From positions 1 to 56,883 of the forward strand of contig LUKI01000007.1 of NCBI GenBank assembly GCA_001593685.1: DNA of 56,883 bases, in the 5' to 3' direction. Below, piece after piece: positions 17,749-26,460 of this stretch. Within the stretch, counting starts at the first letter, position 1. Every line of letters begins with the position of its first letter. Origin of the DNA: Gammaproteobacteria bacterium F7 (GTDB taxonomy: Bacteria; Pseudomonadota; Gammaproteobacteria; Pseudomonadales; IMCC2047). The position numbers and the translations under genes were made by a program. The notes under the pieces are model-generated. The model saw only the letters and a program-made list of their open reading frames with translations, had not been told where the DNA came from and did no database searches.

Positions 17749-19071
17749 TTAATACTTGTCCTGGCCTGGGATCCAGCTTGTACCTGCCAGCGGTACACGA
17801 GCCATCGCAGCCGCTTCAACCGTCAGCGCAACCAGATCTTCTGGCTCCAGGTTATGCAGGTGATTCTTACCACAGGCACGGGCGATAGTCTGAGCTTCCA
17901 ACACCATGCACTGCAGGTAGTTAGCCAGACGACGGCCACCCAGCTCAGGGTCCATGCCAGCAGCCAACTCAGGATCCTGAGTTGAAATACCCGCAGGGTC
18001 ACGACCTTCGTGCCAGTCATCGTAGTAACCATAAGACGAGTTCAGCTCGTTGAAGCCTTTCTCAAACTTAGGATGGTTATCACCCAGTGCAACCATAGCC
18101 GCCGTACCAATAGCAACTGCATCCGCACCCAGCGCCATACATTTTGCTACGTCAGCACCGTTAGTGATACCACCGGAAACGATCAACTGAACTTTACGGT
18201 GCATACCCATTTCCTGCAGCGCTTTAACCGCCAGAGGAATACAAGCAAGTGTAGGAATACCAACGTGCTCAATAAATACATCCTGAGTCGCCGCAGTACC
18301 GCCCTGCATACCGTCAACAACAATTACGTCAGCACCAGCTTTAACAGCCAGTTTCACATCGTAGTAAGTACGAGTTGCACCAACCTTGATGTAAATGGGC
18401 ACTTTCCAATCCGTGATTTCACGGATCTCAGTGATTTTCACCGCCAGATCGTCCGGGCCTGTCCAGTCAGGGTGACGACACGCAGAGCGTTGGTCAACAC
18501 CTTTAGGCAAGGTACGCATTTTGGCAACACGATCCGTAATTTTCTGACCCAGCAGCATACCGCCACCACCTGGTTTCGCGCCCTGACCCAATACAACTTC
18601 GATCGCGTCAGCTTTACGCAGATCGTCTGGGTTCATGCCGTAACGAGAAGGCAGGTATTGGTATACCAGTGTTTTAGAGTGGCCACGCTCTTCAGGCGTC
18701 ATACCACCGTCACCAGTGGTTGTTGACGTGCCCATTTTGTTAGCGCCACGACCCAGGGCTTCTTTGGCATTGGCGTTCAAGGCACCGAAGCTCATACCCG
18801 CAATTGTGACGGGGATATCCAGATGGATAGGGTTCTTGGCGAAACGCGTGCCCAACACAACATCTGTCGCACATTTTTCACGGTAGCCTTCCAACGGGTA
18901 ACGAGAAACACTCGCACCCAAGAACAGCAGGTCGTCAAAGTGAGGAACCTTACGCTTGGCACCACCACCACGGATATCATAGATACCGGTTTCCGCAGCA
19001 CGGTCAATTTCCCACAGTTTGTCACGACGGAAGGTTGGGTTTTCAATTAATCCCGGATGTTTTGTAGTCAT
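17749..19071 (-). CDS. mgsC: N-methylglutamate synthase subunit C (FMN domain)
   Basis: This 440-residue protein matches the FMN-binding synthase domain of glutamate synthase large subunits (MSFGALNANAKEALGRGA, GEGGMTP-like GDGGMTPEERG, QGAKPGGGGML, and IVSGGITNGADVAKCMALGADAV). In methylamine users this free-standing protein, with MgsA and MgsB, forms methylamine-glutamate N-methyltransferase, which makes N-methylglutamate. It is last in mgsABC, 18 bases after mgsB and followed by a strong terminator. The split three-protein arrangement, together with gmaS and mgdABCD nearby, supports Mgs rather than a nitrogen-assimilating GltB. Confidence 0.88.
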   Translation of the reverse strand: MTTKHPGLIENPTFRRDKLWEIDRAAETGIYDIRGGGAKRKVPHFDDLLFLGASVSRYPLEGYREKCATDVVLGTRFAKNPIHLDIPVTIAGMSFGALNANAKEALGRGANKMGTSTTTGDGGMTPEERGHSKTLVYQYLPSRYGMNPDDLRKADAIEVVLGQGAKPGGGGMLLGQKITDRVAKMRTLPKGVDQRSACRHPDWTGPDDLAVKITEIREITDWKVPIYIKVGATRTYYDVKLAVKAGADVIVVDGMQGGTAATQDVFIEHVGIPTLACIPLAVKALQEMGMHRKVQLIVSGGITNGADVAKCMALGADAVAIGTAAMVALGDNHPKFEKGFNELNSSYGYYDDWHEGRDPAGISTQDPELAAGMDPELGGRRLANYLQCMVLEAQTIARACGKNHLHNLEPEDLVALTVEAAAMARVPLAGTSWIPGQDKY

Positions 19072-19089
19072 AACTATTTCTCCTCAACC

Positions 19090-19767
19090 TTACAGCTTAG
19101 CGTCGTCAATATGGAAGTTATACAGGTTACGAGCTGAACCATAACGTTTGAAGTTTGCAGGATCGTCATCAACACCTGCTTCGCTCAGCAGGTTACCTAA
19201 TTCTTCAATATGTTCAGCGCGCATTTCTTTTTCTACCACGTCTGCACCTAATGATTTTACAGTGCCCTTAACGTAGATATGTACTTCGTACATGGAATCG
19301 CCCAGCGCATCGCCCGCATCACCACACACGACCAGGCAACCAGCCTGACCCATGAAGCAGCTCATGTGACCAATGCTGCCTTTAACAACAATGTTGGCGC
19401 CTTTCATGGAGATGCCGCAACGAGCCGCAGCGTCGCCATCAATGACCAACAGACCGCCATGTGCTGTTGCACCTGCAGCCTGGCTGGCATTACCTTTAAC
19501 GTGTACGCGGCCAGACATCATGTTTTCTGCAACACCAACACCCACGTTACCATTAATCACAACGTTTGCTTGCTGGTTCATGCCCGCAGCGTAGTAGCCC
19601 GCGTGGCCGTTAATTGTTACATCTAATGGTGCATCAATACCGCAAGCAACCGCGTGCTCACCTTTAGTACCATTAACTGTCCACTCACCAGTGGCATCTT
19701 TTGGTAGATCGTGCAGAGCCTGGTTTAGCTCGCGCACAGAACTTTGAGTTAAATCAACCGTAGTCAT
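19090..19767 (-). CDS. mgsB: N-methylglutamate synthase subunit B (GXGXG domain)
   Basis: This 225-residue protein corresponds to the C-terminal right-handed beta-helix (GXGXG domain) of glutamate synthase. Repeats of the type VVINGNVGVGVAENMMSG, VHVKGNASQAAGA, LVIDGDAAARCGISM and VVKGSIGHMSCFMGQAG run through residues 40-160. It is a structural partner of MgsA and MgsC and has no catalytic residues of its own. Gaps of 29 and 18 bases to mgsA and mgsC show an operon. Confidence 0.87.
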   Translation of the reverse strand: MTTVDLTQSSVRELNQALHDLPKDATGEWTVNGTKGEHAVACGIDAPLDVTINGHAGYYAAGMNQQANVVINGNVGVGVAENMMSGRVHVKGNASQAAGATAHGGLLVIDGDAAARCGISMKGANIVVKGSIGHMSCFMGQAGCLVVCGDAGDALGDSMYEVHIYVKGTVKSLGADVVEKEMRAEHIEELGNLLSEAGVDDDPANFKRYGSARNLYNFHIDDAKL

Positions 19768-19796
19768 ATGCTTATATCTCTTTACAGGTTCAGTGA

Positions 19797-20705
19797 TTAT
19801 TCAGCGTCGCCGCCCCAGGAATAAACAGTTGCAGGCTCTGGCTCCCACAACTTCGCATTTTCGATGCCTGGCAGATCCGCCAGCGCATGGTATTCAGATG
19901 CAAATGCCACGTAGTCGTCAGTCTCAGCCATAACTGCTGGTTTACAAGCGATAGGATCACGGATCACGGCAAAACCGTTCTGCGTACCCACTACAAACGT
20001 GAAGAAACCGTCCAGTACATCCAAGCTACTTTCCAGCGCTTGCTTCAGCGTATCGCCTTCCTGCAGACGCCAGGTCAGGTAGCCAGCAGCTACTTCTGAA
20101 TCGTTTTCAGTGTTGAAGTGAATACCTTCGCGCTGCAGCTCAACACGCAGACGGTTATGGTTAGACAAGGAACCATTGTGCGCAAGACACAGATCCATAC
20201 CCGTTGTGAACGGGTGAGAACCTTCGGTCGTTACCGCTGACTCTGTCGCCATACGCGTATGACCAATGATATGAGACCCTTTCATGCCAGACAGGCCGAA
20301 ACGAGTAATCACGTCTTCAGGTAAGCCCATGCCCTTAAGAATCTCGATGCTAACGCCAACACTCATCACGCTCACTTCAGGGTGATTGGTTTCGAGATAG
20401 CTGCGAATACCTTCTTCAGACGCATTAATTTTAAGAACAGCGGCCCCTGCTTCAGAATAAACATCCATTTGAACAGCGCCGCCGTAAGTGGATTCCAGCT
20501 CAGCCTGCAGCTCATGCCATAAATAATCGGCTTCTTCATGCTGCAGCGTCAGTTTAATGCCTTCAGATACTTCATCGCCATATACGGCAAATCCAGCACT
20601 ATCCGGACCACGGTTTGTCATGGCAACCATCATAGGCGCAAACAACTTACCTATCTCATCATGGAGACTAGGATTTTTTAAGTAAAGACCAACAATCCCA
20701 CACAT
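19797..20705 (-). CDS. mgsA: N-methylglutamate synthase subunit A (amidotransferase)
   Basis: This 302-residue class II glutamine amidotransferase begins MCGIVGLYLKN with the catalytic cysteine at position 2, which becomes the N-terminus after methionine removal. Further Ntn-hydrolase features are TNRGPDSAGFAVYG, GHTRMATESAVT, HPFTTGMDLCLAHNGSLSNH and NDSEVAAGYL. In the Mgs complex it releases methylamine from gamma-glutamylmethylamide and passes it to MgsC. It heads the mgsABC operon. The 72-bp conserved element lies 197 bases upstream of its ATG. CTTTCC on the plus strand (GGAAAG on the sense strand) gives a Shine-Dalgarno. Confidence 0.88.
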   Translation of the reverse strand: MCGIVGLYLKNPSLHDEIGKLFAPMMVAMTNRGPDSAGFAVYGDEVSEGIKLTLQHEEADYLWHELQAELESTYGGAVQMDVYSEAGAAVLKINASEEGIRSYLETNHPEVSVMSVGVSIEILKGMGLPEDVITRFGLSGMKGSHIIGHTRMATESAVTTEGSHPFTTGMDLCLAHNGSLSNHNRLRVELQREGIHFNTENDSEVAAGYLTWRLQEGDTLKQALESSLDVLDGFFTFVVGTQNGFAVIRDPIACKPAVMAETDDYVAFASEYHALADLPGIENAKLWEPEPATVYSWGGDAE

Positions 20706-20901
20706 AATTCTTTCCTATCATCAGAAATAAACAAGTACTTAATAACAGCTCTACTTTGAGTAGCGAGAAAATAAATACTTTTTTACTGGCTTAAAGTTAA
20801 AGGCGCCGGCACGGCTTATCATGCCAACCCGCATTTTCTCCCAGCCCAAAATCTCTTATTAGCCTTTTTTCAGCTGGCTATTTATCTATTAACAGTGCTG
20901 C

Positions 20902-20973
20902 ATTACTGTAGCGCAAATAAATTTACTATAAGTAAACTTTTGGGTAAACCTTTATTGGTAATTTTTTATACCC
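20902..20973 (-). promoter_or_regulatory. 72-bp conserved element upstream of mgsABC
   Basis: This segment aligns without gaps to 27970-28041 upstream of mgdA, identical at 62 of 72 positions and in the same orientation relative to the methylamine genes. It holds a palindrome TTTAC-N5-GTAAA (20922-20936), a second GTAAAC exactly 12 bases after the first (20944-20949), and a GGTA...TACC pair around an A/T run (20957-20972). Differences between the copies fall mostly in the spacers. It is a likely operator/promoter for co-regulation. Confidence 0.75.
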
Positions 20974-21060
20974 ATTAGAAATATATATTTGTTTTTAAAA
21001 AGCAAAAGCTTAGCCTCAACAGACAAAAACTAAAATATAGTGTTTTATCAGCGAGTTAAG

Positions 21061-21105
21061 AGCAAAAGAGCAAAAGAGCAAAAGAGCAAAAGAGCAAAAG
21101 AGCAA
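21061..21105. repeat. Tandem 8-base repeat (AGCAAAAG)
   Basis: Five perfect copies of AGCAAAAG run from 21061 to 21100, followed by a partial AGCAA. It lies in the 640-base gap between mgsA and gmaS, which otherwise holds only the 72-bp element, the gmaS terminator and A/T-rich sequence without a credible reading frame. The unit is not a multiple of three, so it is non-coding, and copy number may vary by slippage. Confidence 0.95.
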
Positions 21106-21301
21106 GCAGAAGGTAAAACGAAGAAAAGCAAGAAGGCAAACTAACGCCCTCTAATAAAAGACACAAAACTGAATAGAGCGGATATTATTTTAAGTTAAGA
21201 CAACAAGTTAAAGCCAGAGCGTTATAGCACCCAAAAAGAGACTTTCTATATTTTATAAATTAAGAAAATATAAACTTGTTTGCTTTTCAGCAGCTTTGAA
21301 A

Positions 21302-21324
21302 CGGTGGCCATTAAATGGCCACCG
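21302..21324 (-). terminator. Terminator of the mgd-gmaS operon
   Basis: CGGTGGCCAT and ATGGCCACCG form a perfect ten-pair stem with loop TAA, 25 bases after the gmaS stop. On the minus strand it is followed by TTTC, so the T tract is short. Confidence 0.7.
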
Positions 21325-21348
21325 CCAAAGTAAAAGACATTTAAACGC

Positions 21349-22695
21349 TTAGAAGAACTCTACGTAGCGTTCCAGTTCCCATTCGGAAACTTGCTTCATG
21401 TATTCAACCCACTCCATGCGTTTGATTTTCAGGAATTCATCAACAACTGGGCCCATTTGCTCACGGAACAGTGTATCTTTTTCCAGTTCGTCACAAGCCA
21501 GGCTCAAGTTCTGAGGCAGAATCTTGATACCCATTTCGTCCAGCTCTTCCTGAGACTGGCCATAGTGGTTAACGTTGTGATGCTGACCTGGATCCAAGTC
21601 ACGATCGATGCCGTCAAGACCTGCAGCAATTACCGCAGCCGTTACCAGATAAGGGTTACAACCACCATCAGCCAGACGGTATTCAATACGGCCGTAAGGA
21701 ACACGAACCATAGAAGAACGGTTGTTATCACCCCAGGAAATGTAAGCAGGCGCCCAGGTTGCACCCGACAGTGACGTACCCACAGTCAGACGCTTGTAAG
21801 AGTTGACGGTTGGGGCTGACAGCGCACACAGTGCCGGTGCGTGATGCAGCAGACCTGCCATGAACTTCTTAGCCAGATCAGACAGACCCATGCCATTTGG
21901 ATCATTATCGTCCTGAAACAGGTTGTCTTTGCCATCAGTCGTAATGGAACAGTGAATGTGCATACCGTTACCCGCCTTATTAGAGAACGGCTTAGGCATG
22001 AAGGAACAGATTAGGCCGTGGTCGTTAGCAATCTCAGCGGCACCCATGCGAACCATTACGAAGCTATCTGCTGAATCCAGTGCATCGCTGTAGGTGTAGT
22101 TGATTTCAAACTGTCCGTTACCGTCTTCGTGGTCGATCTGATAAACGTCCAGACCCGCATCTTCCAGTGCTTCAACCATTGACTCCAGGTAATGACGTTG
22201 ACGTGACAGTCCCTTGTAGTCATAACAAGGCTTGTCCAGCAAATCAGACTCTTCAGCAACGATAATTTTGCCGTTTTCATCACGGGCTAACAGACTGAAT
22301 TCAGGTTCCAGACCCGTGTTCAATGTCCAGCCACGCTCAGCCAGACGAGCAACCTGCTTGCGCAATACGTTACGTGAACAGTACTCATACTCTTCACCGT
22401 TAACTGTTCCGTTACACACAATACGTGCGTAACCTTCCTGCCAAGGCACAATGCTTAATGTGCTCAGGTCACCACGACCAAAGAAATCAGGATCGTGTGG
22501 TTCCATACCTAGACCCCAGGCTGCAAAACCTGCAAAACCTGCACCTGTTTTTACAATATCTTTTAGGCAACGCGCCGGTACCAGCTTGGTTTTAGCTGCA
22601 CCATGAATGTCTACGAACTGCGCCAACAGATAACGTATGTTATTTTCTTGTAAAAACTTCTCACCTTTATCTAGATCTATTTGTCCTGGGGTCAT
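21349..22695 (-). CDS. gmaS: Gamma-glutamylmethylamide synthetase
   Basis: This 448-residue member of the glutamine synthetase family is predicted to ligate methylamine to glutamate using ATP, the entry step of the N-methylglutamate pathway. The glutamine synthetase core is visible in [32 protein letters not shown] and [21 protein letters not shown] (positions about 115-350). The context between mgdD and mgsABC identifies the substrate as methylamine rather than ammonia. It follows mgdD by 83 bases and is the last gene before a terminator. Confidence 0.88.
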   Translation of the reverse strand: MTPGQIDLDKGEKFLQENNIRYLLAQFVDIHGAAKTKLVPARCLKDIVKTGAGFAGFAAWGLGMEPHDPDFFGRGDLSTLSIVPWQEGYARIVCNGTVNGEEYEYCSRNVLRKQVARLAERGWTLNTGLEPEFSLLARDENGKIIVAEESDLLDKPCYDYKGLSRQRHYLESMVEALEDAGLDVYQIDHEDGNGQFEINYTYSDALDSADSFVMVRMGAAEIANDHGLICSFMPKPFSNKAGNGMHIHCSITTDGKDNLFQDDNDPNGMGLSDLAKKFMAGLLHHAPALCALSAPTVNSYKRLTVGTSLSGATWAPAYISWGDNNRSSMVRVPYGRIEYRLADGGCNPYLVTAAVIAAGLDGIDRDLDPGQHHNVNHYGQSQEELDEMGIKILPQNLSLACDELEKDTLFREQMGPVVDEFLKIKRMEWVEYMKQVSEWELERYVEFF

Positions 22696-22778
22696 AACAT
22701 TTCCTCTTTAATATTTATCATTCTCGGGGCTCACGCCTTGGAATTTTTATATTTATTCGGGTTAAGGGTAACTGCGCC

Positions 22779-23273
22779 CTAAAGCGCAGCAACCTCTTTA
22801 ATCACGTCACAAAGTGTTTCATACAAATAGTGACCGTAGCTGGGATCACAACCAAATAGCACTTTATTTGGGTCTGTAGAGTTCACTCGGAACCAAACAG
22901 AAACACCCGCCATATTAGCCGTAATATAGCCACTATCATCGGCTGCTTTGAAATTAAACGCCGATACACGCAGCATCATGTCTTTCCAGCCTTCACCGGA
23001 CAACACAAAAAGTGCATCCTGGCGTGGGAACATAAAGGTATCCGCGTCCCCCGCCTTAGCTTTCAGCTCAGCAGCAACGCTACCATCTTTTTCATCAACA
23101 AGATAAAACTCGGTTGCACCTGTTGCAGTTGTAAAACCGAAATCACCAAAACTGTTAATTTTAAACATCTCTGGAGCACCACAACTCAGCGAGGCAATGG
23201 CTGCCGGAGCAGCCTGGCCACGCACGTGCCACATTTCGAGATTTTGAGCTTTTTCTAACTTAAGATTTTTCAT
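22779..23273 (-). CDS. mgdD: N-methylglutamate dehydrogenase subunit D
   Basis: This 164-residue protein matches the gamma subunit of heterotetrameric sarcosine oxidase (SoxG), a small GcvT-like fold protein. Features are the LSCGAPEMFKINSFGDFGFTTA and late VWFRVNSTDPNKVLFGCDPSYGHY segments. It lies two bases downstream of mgdC and is surely co-translated. It completes the four-subunit N-methylglutamate dehydrogenase. Sequence similarity in this subunit is low across the family, so the assignment rests partly on position. Confidence 0.82.
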   Translation of the reverse strand: MKNLKLEKAQNLEMWHVRGQAAPAAIASLSCGAPEMFKINSFGDFGFTTATGATEFYLVDEKDGSVAAELKAKAGDADTFMFPRQDALFVLSGEGWKDMMLRVSAFNFKAADDSGYITANMAGVSVWFRVNSTDPNKVLFGCDPSYGHYLYETLCDVIKEVAAL

Positions 23274-23275
23274 CG

Positions 23276-26194
23276 TTACGCCACCTTTTCTTCAGTGCCA
23301 TCTACATCGCAGGTCTGACGCTTGCCTTCAGGATCGTAAAACGGCAGAGAAACCAGTTCCGCTTCAACCAAAGCGCCATCGTCCAAACGAACATTAACAG
23401 CATCACCTACGTTGGCATTCATGTCATCAACATAAGCCAAACCGAGGTAGCGATTGAAAGTCGGGCTGTAAGAAACAGACGTAATACGACCATTCAACTC
23501 ACCGTCTTTAATCAACAGGTGGCATTCTTTTGGCGTACCGCCACTATAGCTTTCAGGGAACATAAAGCCCATCAGCTTACGAGCCTGCAGAGGCTTCAGA
23601 ATTTCCAAACTACGCTTACCGATAAAGAAATCTTTCTTCATGTGAACAGCCCAAGGCATACCCGCTTCGTACGGGTTAGTCAGGCCGTCTGTATCCTGAG
23701 TGACGATCACATGACCTTTCTCAAGACGCAACAGTCGCTGTGCTTCAACACCAAATGGTCGAATACCGGCGTCAGCACAATCTCTCAACAGGTTATCCCA
23801 GATTTCTGCCGCATCACCTGATAGACAGTGAATCTCATAGCCCAGCTCACCTACGAAACCTACACGAGCCAATGTGACGGGCTTACCATACATAGTACCG
23901 GTTCGAGCTGCAAGGTAAGGGAAAGCTTCTTCACTCAGATCAATATCAGTCAAAGGAGCAAGCTTCTGACGAGCCAGAGGTCCAGCCAGGTTCATCGCCT
24001 GCAATTGACCAGTACGGTTAACCGCCTCGGCTTTCAGGCCCCACTCCAGAATCTGTTTTTGCAGAGTACGGAATGCAGGATCAGAGGAACCCGTTGTTGT
24101 TGTGTAGTAGAAGTGGTCATCCGCATAGCGAACCACAACACCATCATCGGTAATTACACCCGCTTCGTCCACAACCAATGCGTAACGTGTCATGCCTATC
24201 TTCATATTAGACATGCGCATTGTACAGATACGATCCATCACTTCAGGCGCATCTGGACCAAACACTTCAATTTTACCCAGTGTTGATACATCGATAATAC
24301 CCAGACCAGTGCGAACCGCGTTCACCTCAGCATGAATAGACTCAGTACGTGTTGCTTCTGTGTCGTAATACTCAGGACGCAACCAAGCACCAGCTTCCAT
24401 AAACACCGCTTTATGGGCAACGTGGGATTCCTGCATTGGCGTCACACGCTCAGCACGGAAACGTCGACCACCCAAGTGACCAACAGGTGTTGGATGGAAC
24501 ATTGGACGCGCGGTAGTACTACCGGTTTCATCAATAGACTTGCCGGTGTGCTTGGCCAGAATACGAATACCATTCATATTCGAGTGTTTACCCTGGCTTG
24601 GGCCCATGCCATTAGTAGAGAAACGCTTGATCAACTCGATGTTGTCAAAACCTTCCTTCGCGGCATTGATGTAATCTTTCAGTTGAATATCTTCGTCGTA
24701 ATCGAGGAAGTTTTTCGCTTTTGGATGACTGAAGATTGGGTATTCATGAGACTGACGGACTTTAGTCGGCTCCGGACGCTGCACATCTGCAGACTCGCCC
24801 TTAGCAGCCGCGGCAGCCTGTTGACCAGCACCCGCACCATCTGCGATTTGGTCCTTGATATCGAAAACACCGTTAACACGACCCGCAGCAAACATGCCTT
24901 CAGGCAAGCTCTGAGCACGGAATTGACCAATCGTCGCATCATATTTGATATCAGCTTTACACTGGAACAGCATGTGAGTTGCCGGCGCCCAGCCAACACT
25001 CATCATCACACCATCACAGGGAACTGTCGTTTTACGTGATGTATCTAGCTCACCGCTGGCGTTGAGTGGGCACAAAGTCGCGCTTGTGACTCGGTCTTTA
25101 CCTTCAACTTCATAGATGCCGTGGTGATCATAAATTTGAACACCTTGCGCTTTAACCTGTTTAGCCAAATCACCACGGTCTTCGTGGTCTTCCAGATCAG
25201 CAATGGCGTTAATTTTAACGCCAGCTTTAAGCAGGTCTAACGCAGCACGGTAACCATCTTCGTTAGCCACCACCATCGCCGCAACTTCGCAAGGCTTAAT
25301 CGCGTAACGAGCAATCATGCGCTGAGCAGCGGAAGCCATCATCACACCAGGGACATCGTTCTTATGGAAGATAGAAGGCTGCTCGAACAGACCCGTCGCC
25401 ATAACAACCTGTTCAGCACGCACTTTGATGATGCCATTAGGCGTATTAATCGGCATCCAGTTATCTGTGTACCAACCTACAGCAACAGAGCTGGTGTGAA
25501 CCTCAATATTTTCGTTGTTCAACACCGCTTCTTTCAGCTCGCTACGGGTGTCAGCTACGCTTGCATCGTTAGCATATTGGTAATCAAGAGAACCACCGAT
25601 TTGAGCATTTTCATCCACCAGCATTACCTGCGCACCAGATTCAGCTGCCGCTTTAGCCGCTGCCATACCAGCAGGACCAGCACCGATCACCAGTACATCA
25701 CAGAAACCGTAACGCTTGGATTTACGACCACCACGCCAATTCAGGTCAACCTTACCCAGACCCGCACTTTCACGAATAATTCGCTCATAAAAAGGACGCA
25801 AGAAACGTGGCTTGAACAAGCCTTTGTAGTAGAAACCAACAACCAGGAAACGAGATAACAGGCTCAGGTGGCGGAACTTATCCTTGGCAATACCACCAAT
25901 CGTATTGGCCCCTTTCAGCTTTAAGCCATCTTCAGCCAACTCAACATCACCACGCACATGCGTTTTATCAGCGTTCTCAAACAGTGCGTTGATATCGTGG
26001 TTAGCAAACGTAAAAGGACCACGAATACGGTGATACTTAAAGCTACGGCCCATGTGAATAACACCGTTAGCCAACATCGTGGAGCTAATGGTATCACCTT
26101 CAAAGCCCCTCATAGGGCGGCCTTCAACTTCAATATTGACCGTTTTACTACGGTCAATCCACTCGAAGGGTTGTTCTTGTAATCTATAACTCAT
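23276..26194 (-). CDS. mgdC: N-methylglutamate dehydrogenase subunit C (SoxA-like)
   Basis: This protein of about 972 residues is homologous to the alpha subunit of heterotetrameric sarcosine oxidase. An N-terminal Fer2_4-like domain (VEGRPMRGFEGDTISSTML) precedes a dinucleotide-binding fold (VLVIGAGPAGMAAAKAAAES). A second FAD/NAD region follows, and a C-terminal GcvT/aminomethyltransferase half (GIIDVSTLGKIEVFGPDA) binds tetrahydrofolate. It may therefore capture formaldehyde as methylene-tetrahydrofolate. The frame is open to 26215, but the ATG at 26194 has AGAGG eight bases upstream and gives MSYRLQEQPFEW, the family's usual start. It overlaps mgdB by 11 bases. Confidence 0.88.
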   Translation of the reverse strand: MSYRLQEQPFEWIDRSKTVNIEVEGRPMRGFEGDTISSTMLANGVIHMGRSFKYHRIRGPFTFANHDINALFENADKTHVRGDVELAEDGLKLKGANTIGGIAKDKFRHLSLLSRFLVVGFYYKGLFKPRFLRPFYERIIRESAGLGKVDLNWRGGRKSKRYGFCDVLVIGAGPAGMAAAKAAAESGAQVMLVDENAQIGGSLDYQYANDASVADTRSELKEAVLNNENIEVHTSSVAVGWYTDNWMPINTPNGIIKVRAEQVVMATGLFEQPSIFHKNDVPGVMMASAAQRMIARYAIKPCEVAAMVVANEDGYRAALDLLKAGVKINAIADLEDHEDRGDLAKQVKAQGVQIYDHHGIYEVEGKDRVTSATLCPLNASGELDTSRKTTVPCDGVMMSVGWAPATHMLFQCKADIKYDATIGQFRAQSLPEGMFAAGRVNGVFDIKDQIADGAGAGQQAAAAAKGESADVQRPEPTKVRQSHEYPIFSHPKAKNFLDYDEDIQLKDYINAAKEGFDNIELIKRFSTNGMGPSQGKHSNMNGIRILAKHTGKSIDETGSTTARPMFHPTPVGHLGGRRFRAERVTPMQESHVAHKAVFMEAGAWLRPEYYDTEATRTESIHAEVNAVRTGLGIIDVSTLGKIEVFGPDAPEVMDRICTMRMSNMKIGMTRYALVVDEAGVITDDGVVVRYADDHFYYTTTTGSSDPAFRTLQKQILEWGLKAEAVNRTGQLQAMNLAGPLARQKLAPLTDIDLSEEAFPYLAARTGTMYGKPVTLARVGFVGELGYEIHCLSGDAAEIWDNLLRDCADAGIRPFGVEAQRLLRLEKGHVIVTQDTDGLTNPYEAGMPWAVHMKKDFFIGKRSLEILKPLQARKLMGFMFPESYSGGTPKECHLLIKDGELNGRITSVSYSPTFNRYLGLAYVDDMNANVGDAVNVRLDDGALVEAELVSLPFYDPEGKRQTCDVDGTEEKVA

Positions 26195-26450
26195 ATTGCA
26201 CCTCTGCAATATCAACCAAACGGATAAATTTGTCGGTCAACGTGTCACGCTCAAATACAAACCAAATACCAGAAGGCACATGGTGCCACCATTCTTTTTT
26301 CACGCCAGGCGCGCCGTCACGACTGAATACATAATCAGCCCATTCTTTATCGCTAGCCTCGGACGGTTTTGGCATTTCGCGGACTTCGTGACCGTAAACA
26401 AATTCTGACATTGGACGCTTGCCAATGTGTGGACAGTCAATAACTTTCAC
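26184..26450 (-). CDS. mgdB: N-methylglutamate dehydrogenase subunit B (SoxD-like)
   Basis: This 88-residue protein is like the delta subunit of sarcosine oxidase. The start is a GTG at 26450, seven bases after TAGGAG, giving (M)KVIDCPHIGKRPMSEF; the longer open frame lacks a better start. Conserved features are the EFVYGHE, KEWADYVFSRDG and EWWHHVPSGIWF blocks. In sarcosine oxidases the delta subunit binds zinc through CxxC near the N-terminus and a late Cys. Here the second Cys of CxxC is Ile and the late Cys is absent, so the zinc site appears lost. It overlaps mgdC and follows mgdA by ten bases. Confidence 0.83.
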   Translation of the reverse strand: MKVIDCPHIGKRPMSEFVYGHEVREMPKPSEASDKEWADYVFSRDGAPGVKKEWWHHVPSGIWFVFERDTLTDKFIRLVDIAEVQYEL

Positions 26451-26460
26451 TTTTGCTCTC

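Noticed and set aside
18010-18726. 238-codon open frame on the plus strand inside mgsC
   Set aside because: Antisense shadow of a well-conserved FMN-domain gene, with Thr/Arg/Asn-rich composition and no recognisable domain.
21061-21105. Tandem repeats considered as a CRISPR array
   Set aside because: The unit is only eight bases, contiguous, with no spacers and no cas genes in the window.
24332-25039. 235-codon plus-strand frame inside mgdC, with similar frames nearby
   Set aside because: Antisense shadows that arise because this gene uses few codons producing stops on the other strand; no domain or Shine-Dalgarno.
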